Both the position numbers and the translations under genes were made by a program. A DNA stretch of 64,000 nt from Inquilinus sp. KBS0705. Its GTDB lineage: Bacteria; Bacteroidota; Bacteroidia; Sphingobacteriales; Sphingobacteriaceae. Each line of letters opens with the position of its first letter. Within the stretch, counting starts at the first letter, position 1. The stretch spans positions 1,860,001 to 1,924,000 of the forward strand of contig VCCI02000001.1 in the NCBI GenBank assembly GCA_005938025.2, given 5' to 3'. This document shows, in pieces, positions 26,403 to 34,819 of the stretch. The notes under the pieces are model-generated. The model ran no database searches and was not told where the DNA came from. It was given only the letters and a program-made list of their open reading frames with translations.

Positions 26403-27542
26403 TTAGGCTACAATTGCCAGGTGGCGGCCATGCAGGGTATTTTCCGAATCTTTAACTATACCGCGTATTTTTTCGTCGAGTTCGTTTACGGTAATTTCCA
26501 TCATATCCATATAATTAAAACTGATGTTTTCCATCCGTATCAGGTCCATTATACCTAACAACGATGCTACTGGGCGGCGCAGCTCGTGCGATTGTATCAT
26601 GGCAATACGCTGTAAGGCATCATTTTGTACGTTAATGTAGGCTTCCTGCTTTTTATGGTGGGTAACATCGGTTGAGTTTAGGGCCACGCCTATTACTTCG
26701 CCGGTGTTGTTTTTTACGGGGATAAAGCTGGTTGCTTTCCAACAGGCATAAGGTGTGCCTGCCATCATCATCCACTCGCGTTTAATGGTGCGGCCGCCTA
26801 AAGCTACGTTAAAGTATTTTTTAAACTGGTTAAGTATATCCGGGTCTGTAAAATCTAAAATAGAATCGCCCTCGGTTAATTTGTGGCTATAAGTATTACG
26901 GATAAAAGTTGCTGCCGATCTGTTATAAGCCAGCACCTCGTAGTTTTTATTCACTAATACGTGCGTATCAACCGAGCTATCAAAAATGGCCTTCAGTTTT
27001 AACTGCGATTCGCTTATGGCAATATTTTGTTCGTGTTCTCTTTTGTGTTGTGCAGCAAGGTTGCTCATGCTCCAGTTAAACTCTACCAGGTTTATAACTT
27101 GTTTAGCCATAACCAGCATCGATTTTTTCTGATGTTCGGTCAGCTCCCTCGGCTGCATATCTATCACGCACAAACTGCCAATGGCATAACCATCTTTTGT
27201 TGTAAGGGTTGCACCTGCATAAAAGCGTACATGAGGCTCGCCGGTAACCAGCGGGTTGGTATTGTAGTTATCGTCAGCTGCAAGGTCGGGTATAATAAGT
27301 AAACCGTCCTGCTCAATGGTATGGTTACAAAACGACACGCTTCTGTCGGTACAATCCACCTCGGTACCTACCGAAGCTTTAAACCATTGGGTGTCTTTAT
27401 CAAGCAAGGTAATAAGGGCAACGGGTGTATTACATATTTCGGCAATTAGCGATACCAGTTCATTTAAATCATTAGTAATACCAGCATCAAGGTGCTTAAA
27501 CCTGTTAACAGCATTAAGGCGTTCTTGCTCTGTATATTTCAT
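26403..27542 (-). CDS. GAF-PAS sensor protein with histidine box but no ATPase domain
   Basis: 379-residue cytoplasmic protein. A GAF domain is at about residues 20-155 (LITLLDKDTQWFKASVG and the FYAGATLTTKDGYAIGSLCVID block common in bacterial GAF-kinase proteins) and a PAS domain at about 180-300 (LVNKNYEVLAYNRSAATFI). A C-terminal helix pair resembles HisKA, with SHELRRPVASLLGIMDLI at about 325. The protein stops about 45 residues later, with no N, G1 or G2 box of a HATPase_c domain. It may be phosphorylated in trans, act by dimer competition, or be a remnant. There is no adjacent response regulator. Confidence 0.8.
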   Translation of the reverse strand: MKYTEQERLNAVNRFKHLDAGITNDLNELVSLIAEICNTPVALITLLDKDTQWFKASVGTEVDCTDRSVSFCNHTIEQDGLLIIPDLAADDNYNTNPLVTGEPHVRFYAGATLTTKDGYAIGSLCVIDMQPRELTEHQKKSMLVMAKQVINLVEFNWSMSNLAAQHKREHEQNIAISESQLKLKAIFDSSVDTHVLVNKNYEVLAYNRSAATFIRNTYSHKLTEGDSILDFTDPDILNQFKKYFNVALGGRTIKREWMMMAGTPYACWKATSFIPVKNNTGEVIGVALNSTDVTHHKKQEAYINVQNDALQRIAMIQSHELRRPVASLLGIMDLIRMENISFNYMDMMEITVNELDEKIRGIVKDSENTLHGRHLAIVA

Positions 27543-27995
27543 TTATGATGGATGGTAAAAAGGTGGTATACTTAATTATTTATTATAAAATAACGGCAAC
27601 AAACAAGTTTATTTGCCAATAAATTACCATTAATGTACCTGTTATAGTTATTTAATGGTGTTAAACTAATTACGAAATAATACAACTGCAAGTTTTTAAC
27701 GACTTTAAAAATAATAAAAAAAATAAACCCCTAAGTAAAAAACTTAGGGGTTATGCTAAAAGTATACCACACATACATCAACCACAAGCATGTGCTTTAA
27801 CTGTTTAGCCGTTGTTTAGCTATTAACCCCAATTGCTTTATCTCAAAAAAAAGCAAAGGCAGTTTTATATACGTATTATATTACCATGCAGATTTACAAT
27901 ACTTTAAATAGTTTTTATTGTAGCGCCCCGGCATACTTTACCGTAATGGTTTTTAGCAAAATTTAATAAATTTAACCACCTAAACTTTAAACCAA
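27543..27995. other. AT-rich intergenic region with an orphan minus-strand terminator
   Basis: 453 bases between two divergent genes. No protein is evident. AACCCCTAAGT / ACTTAGGGGTT at 27726-27752 forms a perfect hairpin; on the minus strand it is followed by a T-rich tail, but no annotated minus-strand gene ends there. A small RNA or leader between about 27753 and 27990 is possible. Confidence 0.5.
27726..27752 (-). terminator. Orphan intrinsic terminator
   Basis: 11-bp perfect stem, 5-base loop, T-rich downstream sequence on the minus strand (TTTATTTTTTTTATTATT). Confidence 0.7.
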
Positions 27996-28751
27996 TTGAA
28001 AAAAACCCACCTGATTGCGGGCCTGCTGCTAAGCATGGCCGTATCATCATGCAGCGAACGCTTTTATGGCCCGGCTTTGTACCAAAACGACGTGCAGCAA
28101 ATGATAAAGCCACATTCAAAAGATTCGGTTAAAACAAGGCTGTATGGATCGGGCACCTTATTAATGCACGATAATATGTTTAACCAAACAGATGATACCA
28201 AAGCGGGCTTATTAAATATATACCGCTCGCATACGGTGCCCCATTTCAATTTTAGCTACGGTGTGTTGGGCTTTGCAGGCACTTACAAAGAGCAGGTAAG
28301 CGCAAAACCGGCAGTTTCTAATAAAGCGTTTACAGGGTTTGGCTTTAACGGCTCGGCATCGTACTATGTAAGTACTAAAAAAACAGATTGGCGGCTGATT
28401 GGTGTTGATATGGTGTACACCCAAGAAGGTGGCGACTACCTGGCATACCGCCGCGCTGTTGCAAACCAGCCCGATGTTTACAGCGCTACACAGGCGGGAA
28501 TGTTTAGCTATGGCATATTCAGCGAGATGCTCATCAGGCTGAATAAAGATGTAAATATTGGAGCAAAGCTGTTTATTAATAAAACAACAGGGCAGCTGGT
28601 TAAAAAAGATACTTATAACTATTACGGTGCTTCCACATCGGGCGCAACCATTTCCCTGGGTTATAAAATGCTTACAGGCTATTTAACTTCGGCAACAAGC
28701 AGTAACCTTTCGGGCGGCTCGGTGCAGGTTGGTTTAGCCTGCCGTTTCTGA
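27996..28751 (+). CDS. Outer-membrane-type lipoprotein, unknown function (TTG start)
   Basis: 251-residue protein beginning at a TTG codon; no ATG fits upstream and the TTG is followed directly by a lipoprotein signal, KKTHLIAGLLLSMAVSSC. After the signal come alternating strands (FNFSYGVLGFAGTY, GFGFNGSASYYVS, NIGAKLFINKT, ISLGYKMLTGY) ending in VQVGLACRF, as in small outer-membrane barrels. I recognise no family. Its last 18 bases overlap the convergent lysA 3' end, so neither gene has a separate terminator there. Confidence 0.65.
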   Translation: MKKTHLIAGLLLSMAVSSCSERFYGPALYQNDVQQMIKPHSKDSVKTRLYGSGTLLMHDNMFNQTDDTKAGLLNIYRSHTVPHFNFSYGVLGFAGTYKEQVSAKPAVSNKAFTGFGFNGSASYYVSTKKTDWRLIGVDMVYTQEGGDYLAYRRAVANQPDVYSATQAGMFSYGIFSEMLIRLNKDVNIGAKLFINKTTGQLVKKDTYNYYGASTSGATISLGYKMLTGYLTSATSSNLSGGSVQVGLACRF

Positions 28752-29945
28752 GTAAACCGATGGCGCGTGGTCGCGCAGGTTATAACCCGATGCCATTACC
28801 TCGCCGTAAGCGCCAGCGGTACGTATAGCTATCAGGTCGCCACGGAACGATTGCGGCAGATCAACATCCTTACGGAAACAGTCGGTGCTTTCGCATATAG
28901 GGCCTACAACGTCGTATTTAATTTCGGATTTCGAATGTTCAATTTCGGATTTATCCGCTATTGACTTTTGACTTTCAACTTTTAACTTTCCACTTAAATT
29001 CTCTATCACATGATACGCCTGGTAAAGCATTGGGCGCATTAGTTCCGTCATACCGGCATCCAGTATCAGGAAGTTCTTTTTTTGGCCGTTTTTAACGTAC
29101 AGCACCCTTGATATCAGCGAGGCCGATTGCGCCACCAAGGCACGCCCAAGCTCGAAGTGTACCTCCTGCCCCGGCTTAACGTTTAAAAACTGGCTAAAAA
29201 CTTTAAAATAGCTTTCAAAATCGGGTATGGCATTGGTATCTGGGTTATAATAGTCAACCCCCAGGCCACCGCCTGTATTTAATATTTTTATGGCAAAGCC
29301 GTGGTTTTCAAACCAGTCCTGCATTTCGTTTATGCGGATGCACAGGCTGCGGTAAACCTCCATGTCGGTTATCTGCGAACCAATGTGGAAATGAATGCCT
29401 AAAAATTTAAGGTTGGCGCATTTGCGCAGCATATCTACCACATCATTTAACTGCCAGGTGTTTATGCCGAATTTATTCTCGTCGAGCCCGGTAGTAATAT
29501 AGTGATGGGTATGCGCATCAACATTAGGGTTTATGCGTATGGCTATGCCGGCAACCTTACCTTTTGCTTTGGCCAGGTCGTTAATGATCTCCAGCTCCTG
29601 CACCGATTCTACGTTAAAACAAAATATATCGGCATCCAGCGCGGCGTTTATCTCCTTGTCAGATTTACCTACACCGGCAAATACCACCTTGCCTTTATCA
29701 AAGCCATGCTCAATGGCCGATTTTACCTCGTTACCGCTCACACAATCGGCCCCAAACCCGTACGACTGTATAGTACTAACCACTTTTGTATTAAAGTTGG
29801 CCTTCATGGCGTAATGCACATGAAAACCGTACTTATCGGCCGCCGTGCGGCAGGCATTAAGCGTTTGCTGCAATGCATTAAGGTCGTAATAGTAAAATGG
29901 GGTTTCTAAATCGGTGAAACGCTGTATGGTATCGGTATTAAACAT
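28734..29945 (-). CDS. lysA: Diaminopimelate decarboxylase with repeat-derived insertion
   Basis: 403-residue PLP enzyme of fold III making L-lysine from meso-diaminopimelate, the last step of the pathway. PLP lysine is in HYAMKANFN (about residue 48); HFHIGSQI, NTGGGLGVDY, GRALVA and GPICESTDCF (catalytic Cys of the partner subunit) are conserved. Between about residues 318 and 343 it carries a Lys/Ser/Glu-rich insertion (containing KSEIEHSKSEIK) that orthologues do not normally have; the DNA is a direct repeat described as a separate feature. The gene lies 143 bases downstream of lysC on the same strand, with a MITE-like element between them. Confidence 0.95.
   Translation of the reverse strand: MFNTDTIQRFTDLETPFYYYDLNALQQTLNACRTAADKYGFHVHYAMKANFNTKVVSTIQSYGFGADCVSGNEVKSAIEHGFDKGKVVFAGVGKSDKEINAALDADIFCFNVESVQELEIINDLAKAKGKVAGIAIRINPNVDAHTHHYITTGLDENKFGINTWQLNDVVDMLRKCANLKFLGIHFHIGSQITDMEVYRSLCIRINEMQDWFENHGFAIKILNTGGGLGVDYYNPDTNAIPDFESYFKVFSQFLNVKPGQEVHFELGRALVAQSASLISRVLYVKNGQKKNFLILDAGMTELMRPMLYQAYHVIENLSGKLKVESQKSIADKSEIEHSKSEIKYDVVGPICESTDCFRKDVDLPQSFRGDLIAIRTAGAYGEVMASGYNLRDHAPSVYSETAG
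28920..28994. repeat. Intergenic-type repeat inserted in frame in lysA
   Basis: AATTTCGGATTT occurs at 28920-28931 and again at 28941-28952, 21 bases (7 codons) apart, followed by the low-complexity run GACTTTTGACTTTCAACTTT. This composition is like short non-coding repeats of Bacteroidota rather than coding sequence. Confidence 0.6.
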
Positions 29946-29973
29946 TTTCTTTTATCAAATCATTATTAACCAC

Positions 29974-30074
29974 GTCATTGCGAGGAGCGATAGCGACAAA
30001 GCAATCTCAGAACTATGCCTATTGGATATGCCCATCGGGAGATTGCTCTCCGTTAGCCAACGGATCGCAATGAC
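29974..30074. repeat. MITE-like palindromic repeat, copy A
   Basis: 101-bp element with terminal inverted repeats GTCATTGCGA / TCGCAATGAC and an internal pair AGCAATCTC / GAGATTGCT. It shares its end blocks (GAGCGATAGCGACAAAGCAA and CCGTTAGCCAACGGATCG) with copy B at 34667-34768. It sits between lysC and lysA. Confidence 0.85.
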
Positions 30075-30088
30075 ACTTTGTTAAAAGC

Positions 30089-31399
30089 CTAAAACAACCT
30101 GCTGTGCAGGCTTCTCAGCACCTCCACCTTATCGGCGTTTTTAACCAGCAGGCTCATGTTATGGTCGCTGCCGCCGTAGGATATCATCCTAACGGGGATA
30201 TGTTTAACCGCTTCCAGCACGCGGGCGGCATAACCATGCTTTTCGGCGCCAAAATCGCCAACCACGCAAATAATAGTATGGTTAGTATCTACATCAACGG
30301 ATCCAAACGCGGCAAGCTCTTGCTTTATCTCTTCAATATAAGTGGTATCGTCTATAGTTAATGATACCGCCACTTCGGATGTAGTGATCATATCTATCGA
30401 GGTGCGGTAACGCTCAAATACCTCAAACACACGGCGTAAAAAACCATGCGCCAACAGCATGCGGCTGCTTTGTATTTTAATGGCTGTAATGCCATCTTTA
30501 GCGGCTATCGATTTTATCCTGTCCTTTTCGCTGGTATTGGTTATCAGCGTACCGGCAGCCTGCGGGTCCATTGTGTTTAGCAAACGCACGGGTATCTTAT
30601 ACTTTTGCGCCGGGAACACACTTTGGGGGTGCAATATTTTGGCACCAAAGTAGGCCAGCTCGGCGGCCTCGTCAAACGATAGCTGGGCAATAGGTTTGGT
30701 ATTGCTTACAATGCGCGGGTCGTTATTGTGCATGCCGTCAATATCGGTCCATATCTGCACCTCTTCGCTGCGTATGCCCGCCCCAATTAACGATGCGGTG
30801 TAATCGCTGCCGCCACGGCGAAGGTTATCAATTTCGCCAAAAGCATTGCGGCAAATAAAGCCCTGGGTTATAAACAGGTTTACATCGGGGTGCTTATCCA
30901 GCAACGGGGGCAGTTCGGCAGTGATATGGTCTACAATGGGTTCGCTATCCTCATCGGTCTTCATAAAATCAAGCGCCGGCAATAAAACCGATGGTACGCC
31001 AATTTCTTTCAGGTAAATGTGGTATAGGGTTGTTGATAGCAGTTCGCCCTGTGCCAGTATAATTTTATCTTCTATCGGTGTAAAAAGGTCGTTAGCTAAG
31101 CTGCTTAACAGTTTAAAATGATAGTCTATAACTTCTTTACCCTGGTCGTAAAACTCGGGTTTGGCCAGCAATTCCTTTATAAAAACCTCGTATTTATCTT
31201 TAAGCGCGCTAATAAGAGCGGCAGCTTTTGGTTTATCGCCGGCAAGGTAAGCCTGCCCTATTTCTACTAAATTATTGGTAGTGCCCGATACTGCCGACAG
31301 CACCACTATTTGCCTTTCGGCAGGATTTATTATATCCAGCAGCTTTTGCATACGGGCGGGACTACCGACCGATGTTCCGCCAAATTTTAAAACTTTCAT
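30089..31399 (-). CDS. lysC: Aspartate kinase
   Basis: 436-residue monofunctional aspartokinase, the first step of lysine/threonine/methionine synthesis (ATP + aspartate). Start MKVLKFGGTSVGSPARM with the KFGGTS nucleotide motif; RGGSDYTASLIGA and WTDIDGMHNNDPRIV are catalytic-domain blocks. Two ACT domains follow at about 295-436 (TAIKIQSSRMLLAHGFLRRVFEVFE, then IICVVGDFG), which normally give feedback inhibition. It heads a minus-strand unit with lysA and is divergent from the phosphohexomutase gene. Confidence 0.95.
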   Translation of the reverse strand: MKVLKFGGTSVGSPARMQKLLDIINPAERQIVVLSAVSGTTNNLVEIGQAYLAGDKPKAAALISALKDKYEVFIKELLAKPEFYDQGKEVIDYHFKLLSSLANDLFTPIEDKIILAQGELLSTTLYHIYLKEIGVPSVLLPALDFMKTDEDSEPIVDHITAELPPLLDKHPDVNLFITQGFICRNAFGEIDNLRRGGSDYTASLIGAGIRSEEVQIWTDIDGMHNNDPRIVSNTKPIAQLSFDEAAELAYFGAKILHPQSVFPAQKYKIPVRLLNTMDPQAAGTLITNTSEKDRIKSIAAKDGITAIKIQSSRMLLAHGFLRRVFEVFERYRTSIDMITTSEVAVSLTIDDTTYIEEIKQELAAFGSVDVDTNHTIICVVGDFGAEKHGYAARVLEAVKHIPVRMISYGGSDHNMSLLVKNADKVEVLRSLHSRLF

Positions 31400-31489
31400 T
31401 ATTTGTTTCCGTTTACCATAAATGATTGATATTCTTGTATCAATATTGAGGCGCTAAAAATAGGATTTTAAACCACTTATCTCTCTAAA

Positions 31490-32899
31490 ATGATCAAAAT
31501 AAAATTTGGCACTGATGGCTGGAGAGCTATCATAGCAGATGACTTTACCCTTGAGAATGTAAAACGCGTTGCTTATGCAACCGCATTATGGCTAAAACAA
31601 AACTTTGATAACCCATCGGCAGTGGTAGGCTGCGACCCGCGTTTTGCAGGCCCTATGTTTGCCGATGCTACTGCCTGCGTACTGGCATCGCAGGGTATCA
31701 AGGTGTTCCGTGCCGAAAACTTGTTCGTATCTACCCCTATGATATCTTTAGGCACCGTGCGTAAAGAAGCTTCGGCAGGTATTATTATTACCGCAAGCCA
31801 CAACCCGCCTGCCTATAACGGTTATAAAATAAAAGCCTTTTATGGCGGCCCTGCTACCCCGGATGATATTGAAAAGGTAGAAAGCCAGATACCCGATACC
31901 ATAGACCTAAAACTAAAATCGATCACCGATTACCAGACAGAAGGCCTTGTGGAGTACATCAACCTGGAGGATATGTATGTGGAGCATGCCGAAAAAAGCT
32001 TTGATATACCGGCCATACGCGACAGCGGTTTGCAATGGGCCTACGATGGTATGTACGGTGCCGGCCAAAATGTAATGCGCCGTATGTTCCCCGATATTAC
32101 CTTTTTGCACAGCGATTATAACCCCGGCTTTGACGGCCAGGCACCCGAGCCTATACAACGCAACCTGCAGGAGTTTGAGCAACTGATAAAACTATCTGAA
32201 GGCGAAATTGCATCAGGTTTGGTTACCGATGGCGATGCAGACCGTATTGGTTTATACGATGCCGACGGTACGTTTGTAGATTCGCACCATATATTGCTGC
32301 TGCTGATACATTACATGAACAAGGTTAAAGGCGAAACCGGCGAGGTTTACTCTACCTTTTCGTGTACCAGCAAAATACAAAAGCTGTGCGATGCCTACGG
32401 ATTAAACAATACCGTTACCAAAATTGGTTTTAAATACATATGCGACCTTATTGTTAACTCGGGCAAACCATTTATGGTGGGTGGCGAGGAAAGCGGCGGT
32501 ATCGCGGTTAACGGCCACATACCCGAGCGCGATGGCATTTGGATAGGCCTGATGATATGGGAGTTTATGGCCAAAACCGGCCGCAGCTTAAGCGACCTGG
32601 TACAGGAAATATACAAAGTAGTAGGCAAATTCGCGGTTGAGCGTTACGACCTGCACGTTACCGAAGAGAAAAAGCAAGCTATTATTAGCCGTTGTAAAGG
32701 CGGTGTTGATAGCTTTGGCAGCCTTAAGGTGGTTAAAACCGAAGACCTTGACGGCTTTAAATTCTTCTTTGAAGACGAAACCTGGGTGATGATACGCCCA
32801 TCGGGTACCGAGCCTGTACTGCGCGTATACGCCGAGGCACCATCAACTGCTGAATCATTCAAGATACTGGATATTGTTAAGGCAGATCTGCTTAAATAA
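31490..32899 (+). CDS. Phosphoglucomutase/phosphomannomutase family protein
   Basis: 469-residue alpha-D-phosphohexomutase interconverting hexose 1- and 6-phosphates. The phosphoserine loop ITASHNPPAYNGYK is at about residue 100, the metal-binding loop DGDADR at about 250, the sugar-binding loop GGEESGG at about 330, and the phosphate-binding RPSGTEPVLRVY near the C-terminus; all four are intact. The start FGTDGWR is that of the archaeal/bacterial PGM-PMM group. Substrate preference (glucose or mannose) is not resolved. Terminator at 32917-32954. Confidence 0.92.
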   Translation: MIKIKFGTDGWRAIIADDFTLENVKRVAYATALWLKQNFDNPSAVVGCDPRFAGPMFADATACVLASQGIKVFRAENLFVSTPMISLGTVRKEASAGIIITASHNPPAYNGYKIKAFYGGPATPDDIEKVESQIPDTIDLKLKSITDYQTEGLVEYINLEDMYVEHAEKSFDIPAIRDSGLQWAYDGMYGAGQNVMRRMFPDITFLHSDYNPGFDGQAPEPIQRNLQEFEQLIKLSEGEIASGLVTDGDADRIGLYDADGTFVDSHHILLLLIHYMNKVKGETGEVYSTFSCTSKIQKLCDAYGLNNTVTKIGFKYICDLIVNSGKPFMVGGEESGGIAVNGHIPERDGIWIGLMIWEFMAKTGRSLSDLVQEIYKVVGKFAVERYDLHVTEEKKQAIISRCKGGVDSFGSLKVVKTEDLDGFKFFFEDETWVMIRPSGTEPVLRVYAEAPSTAESFKILDIVKADLLK

Positions 32900-32916
32900 C
32901 AGATTACTGCACAACC

Positions 32917-32954
32917 AACACAAAAAGGCTTGCTTCGGCGGGCCTTTTTGTGTT
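32917..32954 (+). terminator. Terminator after phosphohexomutase gene
   Basis: AACACAAAAAGGC and GCCTTTTTGTGTT, perfect 13-bp stem with a 12-base loop. Confidence 0.88.
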
Positions 32955-33174
32955 TAATTACCATATTCGTGTGTTTCTGCATCCTTTTAATTCTTTGTAA
33001 AAAATTCAAACACAAAGTACGCTGAGGAGGCGCAAAGTGCACAAAGAGAACTTTCTGAGTATTGTTGGGCTCTGGGCTGCTTTGTATCTCTGTGTTAAGA
33101 TAAATCGCATTTTTATTTTTAATTTCACGGTGATATATCGCCCCTAAACTGCACATCCTATTAAACGCTAAGCT

Positions 33175-33702
33175 ATGGTAACCGATAACACATCCGCCCA
33201 AAGAGAAAAGCTGATAATGGAGTTGTATAAAAGCACCTTCCCGGTGGTGGCGCGGCATGTAGCCAAAATGGGTGGCAGCTTTGATGATGCCCGCGATGTT
33301 TTCCAGGACGCGCTGGTGGCGTATTACGAAAAGGTAGTTAACGCCAATATACCCGTGCAGAACGATAAAGGTTATTTAATGGGCATTGCTAAGCACCTAT
33401 GGCTTAAAAAGATTAAGAACGGTCAGGGCAATTTACCGCTAACAGATAGCATGGATATGGCCGATGAACCTGAGCAAAACCCATCATCGGCCAAAGTACT
33501 GCACTACCTGCAAAGCGCCGGCAAAAAGTGTATGGACCTGCTGAGCGCCTTTTATTACGACAAGCTGCCCATGCACCGTGTAGCCGAATTGTTTGGTTAC
33601 TCGGGCGAGCGCTCGGTGACCGTGCAGAAGTATAAATGTTTAGAGAAAGTACGCGAAACAGTAAAACAACAAGCATTAGTTTATGAGGACTTTATTGACT
33701 GA
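33175..33702 (+). CDS. ECF-like sigma-70 family RNA polymerase sigma factor
   Basis: 175-residue protein with region 2 at about 20-90 (FDDARDVFQDALVAYYEKV is the core-binding helix) and region 4 at about 125-170 (MHRVAELFGYSGERSVTVQKYKCLEKVRE, a helix-turn-helix). No region 3, as in ECF factors. It overlaps the following small gene by 20 bases, and clpP follows 14 bases later, suggesting one unit. No FecR-type anti-sigma factor is adjacent. Confidence 0.85.
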   Translation: MVTDNTSAQREKLIMELYKSTFPVVARHVAKMGGSFDDARDVFQDALVAYYEKVVNANIPVQNDKGYLMGIAKHLWLKKIKNGQGNLPLTDSMDMADEPEQNPSSAKVLHYLQSAGKKCMDLLSAFYYDKLPMHRVAELFGYSGERSVTVQKYKCLEKVRETVKQQALVYEDFID

Positions 33703-33952
33703 AACCGCCGAAATAGACGCGCACCTGCACAACACCCAACAGCCCGGCGATGCCTTGCTTTTTGAGGCGCGGTTGATCCTGTCTCCAGAGCTAAGGGAGA
33801 AGGTGCAATGGCAGCAGCAAACGCTGGCGCTGGTGCAGCAATACGGCCGTAAGCAACTGCGTACACAAATACAGGATGTGCACCGGCAGCTGTTCAGCCT
33901 ACCGCAGCACCAAAGTTTCAGGGAAAAAATAATGCGCCTGTTTAACCGCTAA
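33683..33952 (+). CDS. Small helical protein coupled to the sigma factor
   Basis: 89-residue, soluble and mostly helical (EARLILSPELREKVQWQQQTLALVQQYGRKQLR). No membrane segment or zinc-finger cysteines. Its ATG lies inside the sigma gene's 3' end, so translation is probably coupled, a common arrangement for cytoplasmic anti-sigma partners. That role is inferred from position only. Confidence 0.65.
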   Translation: MRTLLTETAEIDAHLHNTQQPGDALLFEARLILSPELREKVQWQQQTLALVQQYGRKQLRTQIQDVHRQLFSLPQHQSFREKIMRLFNR

Positions 33953-33966
33953 AACAAACAAATTTT

Positions 33967-34659
33967 ATGGAAATGGATAAAAACGAGTTCCGCAAATACG
34001 CGGTGAGGCACCGCCGTGTCAATTCTTTAGCACTGGATAGCTTTATAGGGCAGGTAAATACCCACACGCTACCCACTGGCATGACGCCCAATATACTGGA
34101 AGAGCGCCAGTTGAACATATCGCAGATGGACGTATTCTCGCGCCTGATGATGGACCGCATCATCTTTTTAGGCACCGCGGTTGACGACCATGTAGCCAAC
34201 ATTATACAGGCACAGCTGCTTTTTTTGCAGTCGGCCGATGCCAAGCGCGATATACAGATATACATTAACTCGCCCGGCGGTTCGGTATACGCCGGTTTGG
34301 GTATTTACGATACCATGCAATTTATACAGCCCGAGGTGGCTACCATTTGCACCGGTATGGCGGCTTCTATGGCATCAACCCTGCTGTGCGCCGGGGCCAA
34401 AGGCAAGCGTGCCGCCCTGCCCCACTCGCGGGTAATGATGCACCAGCCATCGGGCGGTGCGCAAGGCACCGAAGCCGACATTGAAATAGCCGCCCGGCAA
34501 ATAGCCAAAATGAAAGGCGAACTATACGAAATAACCGCCAAGCACAGCGGCCAAAGCTACGAGACCGTGCACCGCGTAAGCGACCGCGACCACTGGATGA
34601 TAGCCGCAGAAGCACTGGAGTTTGGTATGATAGATGAGATTTTGGGGAGCAGTAAATAA
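33967..34659 (+). CDS. clpP: ATP-dependent Clp protease proteolytic subunit
   Basis: 230-residue serine peptidase forming the ClpP barrel. The order YINSPGGSVYAGLGIYDTM, GMAASMAS (nucleophile Ser near 133), HSRVMMHQPSGGAQG (His near 158) and a later Asp (VSDRDHWM) gives the catalytic triad; S, H and D are all present. It is not next to clpX or tig, the usual site of the housekeeping copy, but sits behind a sigma factor and small protein, so it may be a regulated second ClpP. Another ATG two codons in (33973) is possible. Confidence 0.92.
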   Translation: MEMDKNEFRKYAVRHRRVNSLALDSFIGQVNTHTLPTGMTPNILEERQLNISQMDVFSRLMMDRIIFLGTAVDDHVANIIQAQLLFLQSADAKRDIQIYINSPGGSVYAGLGIYDTMQFIQPEVATICTGMAASMASTLLCAGAKGKRAALPHSRVMMHQPSGGAQGTEADIEIAARQIAKMKGELYEITAKHSGQSYETVHRVSDRDHWMIAAEALEFGMIDEILGSSK

Positions 34660-34666
34660 CCGACAT

Positions 34667-34768
34667 GTCATTGCGCGGAGCGATAGCGACAAAGCAATCT
34701 CCGCGCTTTTCATGAACGCTTTTGTGTTAAGGAGTTTGCTACTCCGTTAGCCAACGGATCGAAATGAC
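34667..34768. repeat. MITE-like palindromic repeat, copy B
   Basis: 102-bp element, ends GTCATTGCG and CGAAATGAC (one base short of a perfect terminal repeat). Its outer 35 and 25 bases nearly match copy A at 29974-30074, while the middle differs. It lies in the gap after clpP. Confidence 0.85.
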
Positions 34769-34819
34769 GGTTGCTTATAAATCGCTTCTTGCTCCACCCA
34801 TTTAATTATCTTTACCTGT

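Noticed and set aside
33001..33060. Low-complexity CACAAAG-type stretch after the phosphohexomutase terminator
   Set aside because: Resembles common degenerate intergenic repeats but no second copy was found here.
34807..34814. TATCTTTA before the GNAT gene as a promoter
   Set aside because: One mismatch from TAnnTTTG, only 5 bases before ATG and the nearest TTG has wrong spacing (15).
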